Source: CAZGNZ01 sp964527215 (lineage in GTDB: Bacteria > Fidelibacterota > Marinisomatia > SCGC-AAA003-L08 > JACNLC01). From it: 41,052 nt of DNA. The DNA is taken from NCBI GenBank assembly GCA_964527215.1, contig CAZGNZ010000041.1:1-41052 (forward strand). Direction: 5' to 3'. Each line of letters starts with the position of its first letter. The first letter of the stretch is position 1. The notes beneath the pieces were generated by a model. It was given only the letters and a program-made list of their open reading frames with translations. It had not been told where the DNA came from and did no database searches. Positions 33,296 to 41,052 of this stretch are shown here, in pieces. A program made the translations under genes and the position numbers.

Positions 33296-34345
33296 CTATT
33301 TTAAAAACAACGTTTGCTGTTTATTGACTGAATGTGCTTCAACATTCAGATATGTAAATGTTTTTTCAAGTGCCTGACGTCCCCTGGGGGTTCTCTGGAT
33401 AAATCCTTCTTTGATCAGAAACGGTTCATACACTTCTTCAATGGTTCGGGCATCTTCGGATATGGCCACACCCAGCGAGTCAAGTCCAACGGGACCCCCG
33501 TTAAACCGCTTAACCAATGCTTCAAGAATTCGACGATCCATATCATCCAAACCATGATCATCAATTCCCAGTCTGCTGAGGGCTTCCCTGGCAACGGACA
33601 GGCTGATTGCGCCGCCGGTTTTTACCTGGGCAAAATCACGGGCACGTTTCAGAATCCGGTTGGCAATTCTGGGGGTGCCGCGTGAACGTCCGGCAATCTC
33701 CCGACCGGCCTTGTCATCCAGTTCGATACCCAGTATTTCAGCACTGCGGGTAACGATGCAGAACAGTTCCTCAGCCGAATAATAATCCAGCCTCAGAATA
33801 ACACCAAAACGGTCTCTCAGCGGCGATGTCAAATTGCCCAGCCGGGTGGTTGCACCCACCAGGGTGAACGGATTCAGATTCAGCTGGACACTTCGTGCGC
33901 TGGGACCCTTGTCCAGCATGATCTCAATGGTGAAATCTTCCATGGCGGAATAAAGATATTCCTCCACTACCGTGCTGAGACGATGGATTTCGTCGATAAA
34001 AAATACATCCTGACCGGCAAGGTTGGTTAAAATGCCAGCCAGATCACCCGGTCTTTCCAGTACCGGACCTGAAGAATATTTAATATTGACGTTCAACTCA
34101 CGGGCAATAATGTTTGCCAAAGTGGTTTTGCCCAATCCCGGCGGCCCGAACAGCAGAACATGATCCAACGCCTCCGACCGCTGTTTTGCAGCTTCAATAT
34201 AGACTTTCAGATTGGCAACAGTATCAGACTGACCAATGAAATCATCAAAAAATGATGGTCTCAGGGTCTGTTCCTGGAGCACATCCTCTTCCAGCCTGGC
34301 GGCCGTGTTGATCCGTTTATCGTTTTCTTTGAAAGATTCAATCAT
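33296..34345 (-). CDS. ruvB: Holliday junction branch-migration helicase RuvB
   Basis: RuvB is an AAA+ motor of 349 aa. It has the N-terminal LRPSFFDDFIGQ, the Walker A GPPGLGKTTLA, the Walker B region FIDEIHRL, sensor 1 VGATTRLG, the arginine-finger region LRDRFG, and the C-terminal winged helix GPVGLDSLG and QRTPRGR. It is the first gene of the operon. ruvA and ruvC are not adjacent. The upstream 11-mer TAATATTTAGT ends 11 bases before the ATG. Confidence 0.96.
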   Translation of the reverse strand: MIESFKENDKRINTAARLEEDVLQEQTLRPSFFDDFIGQSDTVANLKVYIEAAKQRSEALDHVLLFGPPGLGKTTLANIIARELNVNIKYSSGPVLERPGDLAGILTNLAGQDVFFIDEIHRLSTVVEEYLYSAMEDFTIEIMLDKGPSARSVQLNLNPFTLVGATTRLGNLTSPLRDRFGVILRLDYYSAEELFCIVTRSAEILGIELDDKAGREIAGRSRGTPRIANRILKRARDFAQVKTGGAISLSVAREALSRLGIDDHGLDDMDRRILEALVKRFNGGPVGLDSLGVAISEDARTIEEVYEPFLIKEGFIQRTPRGRQALEKTFTYLNVEAHSVNKQQTLFLK

Positions 34346-34563
34346 CCAAAATCGGTACTAAATATTATCCCTAATATTACAACTATTTATAGGCATATGA
34401 AAGTGATATATATGCTTTAATCCGTCATTACGGCAGAGAAACCTGCATTGAGTGTCGGTGAAAAAATGAATGAACGTGCAGGAGCATGACACGACCGTTC
34501 AACAATAAAAGACTTGTGCGATAAGACGTGAATCCAGTCAGCCGGGTTTTTAAAATTCTGCGT
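34346..34563 (-). promoter_or_regulatory. AT-rich region upstream of ruvB
   Basis: This gap contains no supported gene. TAATATTTAGT on the minus strand at 34357-34367 also occurs at 40991-41001 upstream of the lipoprotein gene. It may be part of a promoter. I cannot place a -35 element with confidence. Confidence 0.35.
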
Positions 34564-36111
34564 TTATTCAGCAAGAATTATATTTATCATCAGCTGGATA
34601 TCCAGAATGGAAAGCTCACCGTCAGCATTCATATCGCCGGCAGAGAACTGGGCGGGAGTGGGTTCATCAAACCCCAGGATGAAATTGGCAGTCAGTACAA
34701 TATCTATCACATTGACAGCATCATCACCGTTTACATCCCCGGGAGACCAGGAGCTGTCAATCATATTTGCCACCGCATTGAATACATTCAGCCGACCTCC
34801 GGTGACGGTGATGTCCTGCAGATCCGGGAGCGGATCAACGGAATCCAAAATCAGCTGTTTCAGCTCCAGGGCATAGGCCGCAGGATCGCTGTGAAACTGA
34901 TTGGCCCAGGCTTCCGGTGCGGCGGCATGGATGAGGGCAACTGCTCCGGCAACATGAGGGGTGGCCATTGAAGTACCGGTTTTGTAACTGGTTCCTGAGA
35001 CTTCCGTGCTAAGAATTCCGGTACCTGGCGCTCCAAGGTCTATTGTGGCTGCACCGTATCCGGCAGATGAATTTTTTTCATCAAATTTGGTTGTATTGGT
35101 AACCGAGATGATGTAGTCGCTGCTGCAGCCTGTGGGAACGTCACCGATGATGTCCACATTCTGATGGGAATTGATGGTTGCCGCGGCACTCAGGATTCCT
35201 ACAGCACCCATGGCATCATACATGTCATTCCAGATTGGATATTCCCCGGATTCGCAGTCTGCATAGTCAATTCCGAAGCTGCTGTTTGTCGCCACTACGT
35301 TGGCACCGTACTGTCCGCCGGTTTCTATCCAGCGTGTTTTCTGGTCCAAAACATATCCGTACGCTTCTGATACAGTTGACGTGGATGAAGACGAGCCGGC
35401 TACGGTCATTATTTTCACATCCCAGTTTACGCCGGTCACATCCAGGGCATTGTTTCCTCTGGCACCAATGGTACCGGAAACATGGGTTCCATGGGAGTGA
35501 TACGGTATGGACCCGTCACTGGAGTAGGCATCCCAGCCGTTGACGTCATCGATGTAGCCGTTTACGTCGTCATCAATGCCATTGGCGGGTATTTCATTTT
35601 CGTTGATCCAGATATTGTCTGCGAGATCCGGATGAGTGATGTTACAGCCGCCGTCTATTACCGCAACAACCAGATCCTCTCCCAGAGCATTGCCTCCGCC
35701 GGTGGTAAAATCCCATGCTTCAGGAGCATCGATATCCGCATCGATTAACCCGCCGTTCTGACCGATGTTATTCATATCCCACATATCGGGGAATTCCGGG
35801 TCGTCAGGGAACAGTCGTTCTGAAACATGATGATCCAGCTGTGCATACAGCACGGCCGAATGTTTTTGAATCAGCTGAAGACCGGCCTGAGTGGATGAAT
35901 ACTGTCCGGAATCCAGTTTCAGCAGCCAGATATCCAGTTGTCTGACCAGCAGTTTTTCAAACGTAATTCCCAATCCGGAAAATTCCTTGCTGACGAGGGC
36001 AGGATCAGATTGCGAATCCAGTCTTGCGATTATCTGGTTTTCAGTAAAAGGGTTGTCGTACCCGAAAACCAAGCCAAATGTAAGGATGAAAAAAACCGCT
36101 TTACTTATCAT
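34564..36111 (-). CDS. Secreted subtilisin-family (S8) protease with dockerin-like repeats
   Basis: The protein is 515 aa and secreted by an N-terminal signal peptide (about residues 1-18). An I9-like pro-region covers about 22-98. The S8 domain has the triad Asp153 (VVAVIDGG), His207 (SHGTHVSG) and Ser381 (GTSMATPHVAG). The last 60 residues are two dockerin type I-like Ca2+-binding repeats, GDVNGDDAVNVIDIV and GDMNADGELSILDIQ. It lies 54 bases downstream of the next exoprotein gene, which ends in the same kind of repeats, so the two are likely cotranscribed. Substrate unknown. Confidence 0.92.
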   Translation of the reverse strand: MISKAVFFILTFGLVFGYDNPFTENQIIARLDSQSDPALVSKEFSGLGITFEKLLVRQLDIWLLKLDSGQYSSTQAGLQLIQKHSAVLYAQLDHHVSERLFPDDPEFPDMWDMNNIGQNGGLIDADIDAPEAWDFTTGGGNALGEDLVVAVIDGGCNITHPDLADNIWINENEIPANGIDDDVNGYIDDVNGWDAYSSDGSIPYHSHGTHVSGTIGARGNNALDVTGVNWDVKIMTVAGSSSSTSTVSEAYGYVLDQKTRWIETGGQYGANVVATNSSFGIDYADCESGEYPIWNDMYDAMGAVGILSAAATINSHQNVDIIGDVPTGCSSDYIISVTNTTKFDEKNSSAGYGAATIDLGAPGTGILSTEVSGTSYKTGTSMATPHVAGAVALIHAAAPEAWANQFHSDPAAYALELKQLILDSVDPLPDLQDITVTGGRLNVFNAVANMIDSSWSPGDVNGDDAVNVIDIVLTANFILGFDEPTPAQFSAGDMNADGELSILDIQLMINIILAE

Positions 36112-36165
36112 TATTGACTCCAGGAGCTGTTAATATTTTGTTTGACTAAAAACGTGAATCCGTTG

Positions 36166-38058
36166 TTACGCGCCTGTGATGAGATTCACCGCCATTACGA
36201 TATCCAGAACATTAAGGACACCATCGTTGTTAATATCCGCCGCAGCAAACTGATTCGAATCCGGAATTGTAGCGCCCGTAATGAAACCGACCATCCCAAC
36301 AATATCAAGAATGTTCAGTTGCCCATCCTGATTTACATCTCCGGGAACCATTGCATCAGGATGGGTGGTGGCGAAGTAAATTTTTGACATTCCGGCTCTG
36401 TCATCACTCCATACAGCTGTCAGATTGTCTCCGTCACTGGTTATTGCAGGATGGGTCTGCTGGGAATCACCGAGAGAAGATTCGGAGCTGATCTGCTGAA
36501 GGTTAAACACACCGTTTTCATAGGATTTTGCGTATCCGTAAAAAATATCACTGTCATCGTCTGAAATTTCCGTCCAGACCGTGTGCAGGTATTCCCCTTC
36601 CATTGCAACATCATGCTGGATCTGGATAATTGGAAGTTCATCCGGATTCATATATGTCACCGGATCCAGCCACAGGTTTTCCTGAACTGCAAATCCTATG
36701 TATCCCCAGGATGGAAGCCCGGCGGAAAAGGAAGCCCCGACCCGGTTATGATTCAGAGCAATCGCCGGTCCGGAATCAGGACAGTCATCAAAAGAAATCC
36801 CTGACCAGAAAAGGGGAATGACATAGAATGCTTCTGTCGTTCCATTTAGAATTTTGGTTAAATACGGATCCCGTTCATTAAATACATTATTTCGGTAAGC
36901 AATGTACATATCTCCGTTATCGGCAATGTCCAGATCAGGGGCATCGGTTGAGCAGGGAAGACCGTATCCCCCGGTAAGGTCTATGACGACAGAAGGCACA
37001 AACTCAAAAGAGGTATCAGTGCTGTAAGTGTAACGTACACCCTGTGTGTTCTGAAACTGATCCAGAATCAGATAGATCAGCTGGAACCGGCCGTCTGGTC
37101 CAATATCAATATCCGGATTGCCGTGGTACTCAGGGATGTCGCTGAGTTCTGTTTCCTCTTCCCAGCTGAAACCATTATCATATGAGACAGCACCATAAAT
37201 GGATGATTCGCTGTTGGCCCTGTCATCTGCCCATACAACTGCAATGGTGCCGCCTGCCGCGGTGATCACCGGGCCGTTTCCTGGTGAGGGAAGGGGTGAT
37301 GCGTTATTGTCGGAAAGTCTGACCGGCTCGGAAAACGTGATTAAATCATCGGAGTATGAGTGAAATATTCCATTGTCGTTCCAGCTTTCTCCCATCCAGA
37401 CAGCATGAATTCGGCCATCCGCACCGTTGGCGGCGCTCGGGTATATCTGATTCAATTCCTGCTGGGGTGCGATTGGGCTGTTGACCCCAAAATGAAAATC
37501 GGGTTCCATATCCGCGTTCTCCGGATTCTGACTCAATCCAAGCAGGATGCCGGATTCAATCGCCGGGAAATTGTGTCCCAGGCTGATGTGAATGATTTCC
37601 ATGTCGTTGTTCAGGATCACCTGCTTTGGGTATGGACCACCAATCCATTCGGCGAAATAGTCCGTATCAGCATCATTAATGATCAGCGGGTAGTCGGGAA
37701 TTCCAAGGTCAGACCAGTCCTGACAGTCAAGCCCTTCCCACCACAAAATACTTATCGGAATATACACCAGATTCATTTCTTCATATTCCAATGCCAACTG
37801 CTCGCTTGCCGGAACCTCCAGCTGACATGTAACTCATGTGGGTGCAAATATGTCCAGCCACAGGATGTACCTGTCACCTCCGTTCAGGTTGAAGTTAAAA
37901 TCAGCAAGCTGCAGACTGCTTTGACCATTTCCGTTGGCACATATTTCAAGATCAAGGAGCTGGTGATAAAGCGATAAGGTGTCGCCAACTTCATACACCT
38001 GGCTGAAAACCGGATACAGGAAGATTCCATAAATCACGATCCGCAGCAGATATGGCAT
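36166..38058 (-). CDS. Secreted thioredoxin/beta-propeller/dockerin protein, candidate selenoprotein (in-frame TGA)
   Basis: Read through one TGA, this is a single 630-aa protein. Residues 1-19 are a signal peptide (MPYLLRIVIYGIFLYPVFSQ), with a GGAAG ribosome-binding site before the ATG. A thioredoxin-like domain follows: YILWLDIFAPT-U-VTCQLEVP aligns with the family's ATWCGPCxxExP, so the TGA (codon 75) sits at the first Cys and Cys78 is the second. It continues LALEYEEMNLVYIPI and PDYPLIINDAD as in TlpA-like proteins. Middle: repeated beta-propeller (BNR-like) blades such as IHAVWMGE, IAVVWADDR, GAVSYDNGFSWEEE. End: two dockerin-like repeats (GDVNQDGQLNILDIV, ADINNDGVLNVLDIV). Without recoding it would be two ORFs in the same frame, the second lacking a secretion signal. 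The alternative is a pseudogene with a nonsense mutation in a Cys codon. Confidence 0.72.
37808..37836 (-). promoter_or_regulatory. UGA recoding site with SECIS-like hairpin
   Basis: The TGA occupies 37834-37836. Eleven bases later GCTGGA (37817-37822) pairs fully with TCCGGC (37808-37813), one pair being G-U, around the 3-base loop GGT. Bacterial SECIS hairpins lie within about 16-37 bases of the UGA and carry G in the apical loop; here the loop is 17 bases away and begins GG. The stem is shorter than the best-known examples. Confidence 0.55.
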
Positions 38059-38394
38059 ATATTTAATCTTCCGCGAGTCAACGTGCGGTGCGGACGCGTC
38101 TCCCTCTCTTAATTGGGATGACGGAGAGCAGACCGCGTCATGAATAGGTGGGACTGTCATTGCTTGTCGAGTCTTTTTGTTTTGGATGATAAATTGAAAG
38201 TTTTGCTCTGGAATTTTGGCTGAATCAAGTGTGACTGTATCAGTTTTCTTTAACCGAGTGACATCAAATGTATCAGATATACCGTTAAACTGGGAAGTAT
38301 CATATTGTAACATTAATACGACTATTATTGACGCATTATATGCTGATGATTTCCAGAATTGTTACAGCATCTGCCGGAAAAGCAACTGAAACCA
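38059..38394 (-). other. Leader region of the candidate selenoprotein gene
   Basis: No supported gene. A long imperfect hairpin lies at 38093-38139: GACGCG with CGCGTC, then TCT with AGA and CTCTC with GAGAG. It is about 35 bases upstream of the start codon and could be a leader structure, a terminator remnant or a mobile palindrome. The open frame that extends upstream of the start codon looks non-protein-like. Confidence 0.4.
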
Positions 38395-38690
38395 AGCTGG
38401 TCCGGATATTTCATGAGGCTTCGAAATCAGATGGTGAAGCTGGTTGATTACGCAAAGCTTGCGAAGCAATTTGAATCCGCCATTTGGCGTGGCGGCGAAA
38501 TAGTTAATGCCCCGATCGATTACTGATACCCCGTCCGCTCTGCAGCGGGGAAAATCATAGACATTGCATTGGACAGTAAAATGAGAACAAATATCGAGCG
38601 TAACTGAAACAGAATCAAACAGAACTATCATTATCCAAAAATGCAAAGCATATTACGCATAGATATTCACATGAAACATGCGGACTAGCT
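38395..38690. mobile_element. 296-bp MITE-like element, diverged copy
   Basis: The ends 38395-38415 and 38670-38690 are inverted copies agreeing at 18 of 21 positions (core GTCCGGATATTTCATG and CATGAAACATGCGGAC). The interior carries the hairpin module shared with 27382-27474, in reverse orientation, including CCGCC-ATTT-GGCGTGGCGG. The right end contains the TAG stop of the TPR regulator gene. A 94-residue ORF inside reads mostly repeat sequence and is not called. Confidence 0.7.
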
Positions 38691-40256
38691 GCCTTTATCC
38701 GGGGAGTGTGCCTGGAGCGGCAGATTTTCCTGAATTTGAATAAAAGATTTCGTTTTTTTTGTGACCGAGGGAACACTGATGCCCAATGCAGAAGCGAGAC
38801 GTTTCTTCTGGTATCCGTATCTGGAAAAAAGAAATTTCATGATGTCCCTTTCAAACATCTGTATTCCTTCATGCCAGGTGACAGAACCTTGAGATTTGAT
38901 ATATGTCTGGAGCGACTGGATGATATTCTGGTCGGGAAAGCTCACGCTGCTGTTTCTGAAATCAGGGAAAACAAATCCTTTCCGGGCAAGTCTGGACTGC
39001 ATTGTATAAAAATTTGAGGACCGAATCCCAAGGTGTTTGAAAAGTTTTTTTCCGGGACCGTGCTTGAGTTTTGAGAACACGATCAAATTGTACTTATACA
39101 GACTGATAATTTCGTCCCAGGAGCGCCCAATTGCAAAGGCAAACAGCTGTTCAGGCATATCTGCTTTTTCGTCGCTCGGAAAATACGTTTTCAAAAATTC
39201 CATATACACTGTCACAGCCCGTTCACGGGCACCAGCCATTGTCAAACCCTGTGATACCTGAAACATGGCTGCCTGATAGCCCTGTGCATAGAAAAATTCT
39301 GATTTTGAAAGGTCGTGCAGATTTTCAAGATACACGTCACCCAGAAACAGGCATTCGTCGGGAATTTGAGTCAGGACGTAATATTTTTGTGAAATTTCCA
39401 AAGCCCGAAAACAGTAGTTCGCAGCTGTTTCATACTGTTTCTGCTGATAGTGTATCAATGCCATATTTTCCAGCATCAGAGCTCTCTGATAATTGCTTTC
39501 TGTTATTTTGAGAGTTTCCTGAAATATTTTGGCAGCAGTATCCGGTTTGCCTTTACTGAGATGGAGATACCCTTGAGCATTCTGCAGGAGGGCGGACAGA
39601 TAATGGTATTCATATTTCCTTGCAAGCTGCATTGCTTCATTATAGCAGGTCTCTGTTTTCTGGTATTCCTTGCGCATTCTGTAGAATATACCCAGACGGT
39701 GCAGCCCAAGAATGTACATAATGAACATCTGATGCTTTTTATACAGACCAATCAGGTTTCGAAAAGACTCGAGATCGGAGGTCCTATCACCTTCCAGCTT
39801 TATTGTATCAAGTTGGTATTGAACCATCAATCGAAATCTGTCAGCGGGATTCAACCGGTATGCCATCCGAAACTGGTTTTTTGCCGGTTGGTATTCCTTT
39901 ACCTTATAGTGAAACAGCCCGTGTTCATAAAATACGTAGGCAGCGATTTTCTGCATGGATGAAGATGCAGACTGGCCAATCAAAGCAGTCAGCTCCTGGA
40001 TCAGATTTTCCAGGATGATCTTCATTGCCAGATGATTGCCTTCAAGCGAGAAGATTTTGGCCTGACCGGTCCGAATCAGAAATGACTGTTCATCTGATGT
40101 GTCCGGTGAGGCGTCATGGAACAGGTTGGACTGCCGCAGTTTCTGCAGACCGGTATATCCCACCTGCCCCACAAATTCATGAAAGTCCTTAGCGTGGGCA
40201 GTCTGCATCACCTGGGTGATCCAATTACTTATGTCATTATTAATCAGCGAATACAT
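38685..40256 (-). CDS. TPR-repeat regulator with two Fis-like helix-turn-helix motifs
   Basis: The protein is 523 aa and soluble. Residues about 100-340 are helical repeats of TPR type (for example YQPAKNQFRMAYRLNPADR, YQKTETCYNEAMQLARKY, YETAANYCFRALEISQKY). The C-terminus carries two HTH-like segments: LFKHLGIRSSNFYTMQSRLARKG and, after FERDIMKFLFSRYGYQKKRLASALG, ISVPSVTKK, which resembles the Fis domain of sigma-54 activators. No AAA+ or receiver domain is attached. It starts 2 bases after the lipoprotein stop. A regulator that binds a protein partner through its TPRs is plausible; targets unknown. Confidence 0.75.
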   Translation of the reverse strand: MYSLINNDISNWITQVMQTAHAKDFHEFVGQVGYTGLQKLRQSNLFHDASPDTSDEQSFLIRTGQAKIFSLEGNHLAMKIILENLIQELTALIGQSASSSMQKIAAYVFYEHGLFHYKVKEYQPAKNQFRMAYRLNPADRFRLMVQYQLDTIKLEGDRTSDLESFRNLIGLYKKHQMFIMYILGLHRLGIFYRMRKEYQKTETCYNEAMQLARKYEYHYLSALLQNAQGYLHLSKGKPDTAAKIFQETLKITESNYQRALMLENMALIHYQQKQYETAANYCFRALEISQKYYVLTQIPDECLFLGDVYLENLHDLSKSEFFYAQGYQAAMFQVSQGLTMAGARERAVTVYMEFLKTYFPSDEKADMPEQLFAFAIGRSWDEIISLYKYNLIVFSKLKHGPGKKLFKHLGIRSSNFYTMQSRLARKGFVFPDFRNSSVSFPDQNIIQSLQTYIKSQGSVTWHEGIQMFERDIMKFLFSRYGYQKKRLASALGISVPSVTKKTKSFIQIQENLPLQAHSPDKGS

Positions 40257-40258
40257 TT

Positions 40259-40939
40259 TTATCCATTATTATTTTCCTCAGATCCAATGTTTGAATTAAT
40301 GGATACAGAAACCGTACAATAACCTTTTTCCTGTGTTTGAATTTTCAATGCATAAACATCACCACTTTCTGTTACGGGCAGCCACACATTATCTGCTGAA
40401 AGATAGCAAGTATTATTCGGGTTAGTAATGGTTGCCAAACAAATTTCGCTGAAACTTACGGTGGTTTCGGCAAAAATCTCATAGCTGTATTGTGAGCTGT
40501 CAGCATTTGCTGTCCAGGCACCGTCCGGAAGATATTCACCCCCTTCAGAAAGAAACACGTCCTCAGGATAATCTTCATGACCATATACGGTCCCTGCCGC
40601 CTGATCCTGAGCGAGTACCACACCACTGGAATCCCCTCTCAGAGTCATGCCGTTGAGCAGAAAAGGGGCTTTGGTGTGAGAAATGGGCAGTCCGAGATAA
40701 TATTGGAAGCAAACATCTTTCTCTTCCTGATTCAATTCCTTGGAAGAAATTAATTTGTTCACATTCCCTTCTCCTCCGATACCATGAGAAGCCGTCATAT
40801 CCCAAATTCGATCAGGTATGTGTTCTTCAGCGGACTGAATGTTCTGATTGCTTTCAGAATCCGGTCCCAGAAGAGATGATTCACAGCCCACAAAAATCAG
40901 GCTGATCACTGATATAAGGATTATGCTTCGATACTTCAT
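40259..40939 (-). CDS. Predicted lipoprotein of unknown function
   Basis: The protein is 226 aa. It starts MKYRSIILISVISLIFVGCESS: a lipobox (FVGC) places Cys19 at +1, so it is membrane anchored outside the cytoplasm. An AAGGG ribosome-binding site lies 8 bases before this ATG, which is why I prefer it to the longer ORF. No known domain is recognised. The mature part is acidic, with paired Cys (VCFQYYLG, ICLATIT, TCYLSADN, YCTVSVS) that may form disulfides. It is cotranscribed with the TPR regulator, so the two may act together. Confidence 0.8.
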   Translation of the reverse strand: MKYRSIILISVISLIFVGCESSLLGPDSESNQNIQSAEEHIPDRIWDMTASHGIGGEGNVNKLISSKELNQEEKDVCFQYYLGLPISHTKAPFLLNGMTLRGDSSGVVLAQDQAAGTVYGHEDYPEDVFLSEGGEYLPDGAWTANADSSQYSYEIFAETTVSFSEICLATITNPNNTCYLSADNVWLPVTESGDVYALKIQTQEKGYCTVSVSINSNIGSEENNNG

Positions 40940-41052
40940 TGGATGACCCTTTCGTTGTATTGAGTTGCGATGTTGGGCGTGACGACGCACACTAAATATT
41001 ACATATTTTTTATTATATTTTGTTATTGCAATATTATAATTGGATTTTTACC
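40940..41052 (-). promoter_or_regulatory. AT-rich upstream region of the lipoprotein-regulator pair
   Basis: This is a run of very AT-rich sequence (TATAAT, TTATTATATTTTG) ending at the window edge. It contains TAATATTTAGT, shared with the ruvB upstream region, 52 bases before the start codon. It is a likely promoter, though no exact -35/-10 pair can be fixed. Confidence 0.45.

Noticed and set aside
37834..37836. General reassignment of TGA to an amino acid as explanation for the in-frame TGA
   Set aside because: TGA ends many full-length genes here, for example hydF and hypC, so it is a normal stop in this genome.
38362..38646. A 94-residue minus-strand ORF ending with NQLHHLISKPHEISG
   Set aside because: The same peptide string appears in an ORF at 27565-27927 only because both lie in the dispersed repeat; there is no ribosome-binding site and the reading frame is not kept between copies.

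Overview
The window comes from an anaerobic bacterium with hydrogen-based metabolism. It holds the three [FeFe]-hydrogenase maturases (HydE, HydG, HydF), a four-subunit cytosolic NAD(P)-linked [NiFe] hydrogenase of group 3b, its Hyp maturation genes, a hybrid-cluster protein and a membrane pyrophosphatase. Large secreted proteins ending in paired dockerin-like repeats, together with bacterial GlnRS, would fit a Marinimicrobia/Calditrichota-like lineage of the FCB group. That placement is inference from gene style, not from a marker phylogeny.

Layout. Bases 1-5.4 kb (+): a receiver protein, a receiver-histidine kinase, then hydE-hydG-hydF. A truncated ATPase remnant follows. Bases 5.9-14.2 kb (-), read right to left: the hydrogenase operon (FeS, flavin, small and large subunits), its endopeptidase, a receiver protein, a membrane histidine kinase with a RegB-like motif, a tandem-ACT protein and an NtrC-type sigma-54 activator. 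Bases 14.4-18.4 kb (+), divergent from that operon: hypA, hypB, hypC, hypD, hypE and a DUF503 gene; hypF is absent. Then hcp (+), behind a conspicuous palindrome. From 20.8 to 34.3 kb (-) lie housekeeping genes: rplI, rpsR, rpsF, hppA, pth, rplY, prs, tRNA-Gln, ispE, then a RAYT-like gene with mobile repeats, then glnS, gltX, ispF, queA, ruvB. From 34.5 to 41 kb (-) is a secreted-protein region: a subtilase with dockerin repeats, a thioredoxin/beta-propeller/dockerin exoprotein, a TPR regulator with two Fis-like DNA-binding motifs, and a lipoprotein.

The most unusual observation is in the thioredoxin/beta-propeller exoprotein. Its reading frame is interrupted by one TGA that falls exactly where the first cysteine of a thioredoxin CxxC motif belongs (U-V-T-C). 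A 6-bp hairpin with a GGU loop starts 11 nt downstream, where a bacterial SECIS element would sit. I read the gene as a secreted selenoprotein that would otherwise be split into two ORFs.

The second is a family of dispersed elements with 21-22-bp terminal inverted repeats, seen at three places. Two of them lie exactly on the stop codons of neighbouring genes. One of those genes is a RAYT-like transposase homologue that has lost both a catalytic histidine and the catalytic tyrosine.

The hydrogenase half is interwoven with signalling genes: two receiver-only proteins, two kinases and one sigma-54 activator. This suggests that hydrogenase synthesis or maturation is tied to redox or H2 state.
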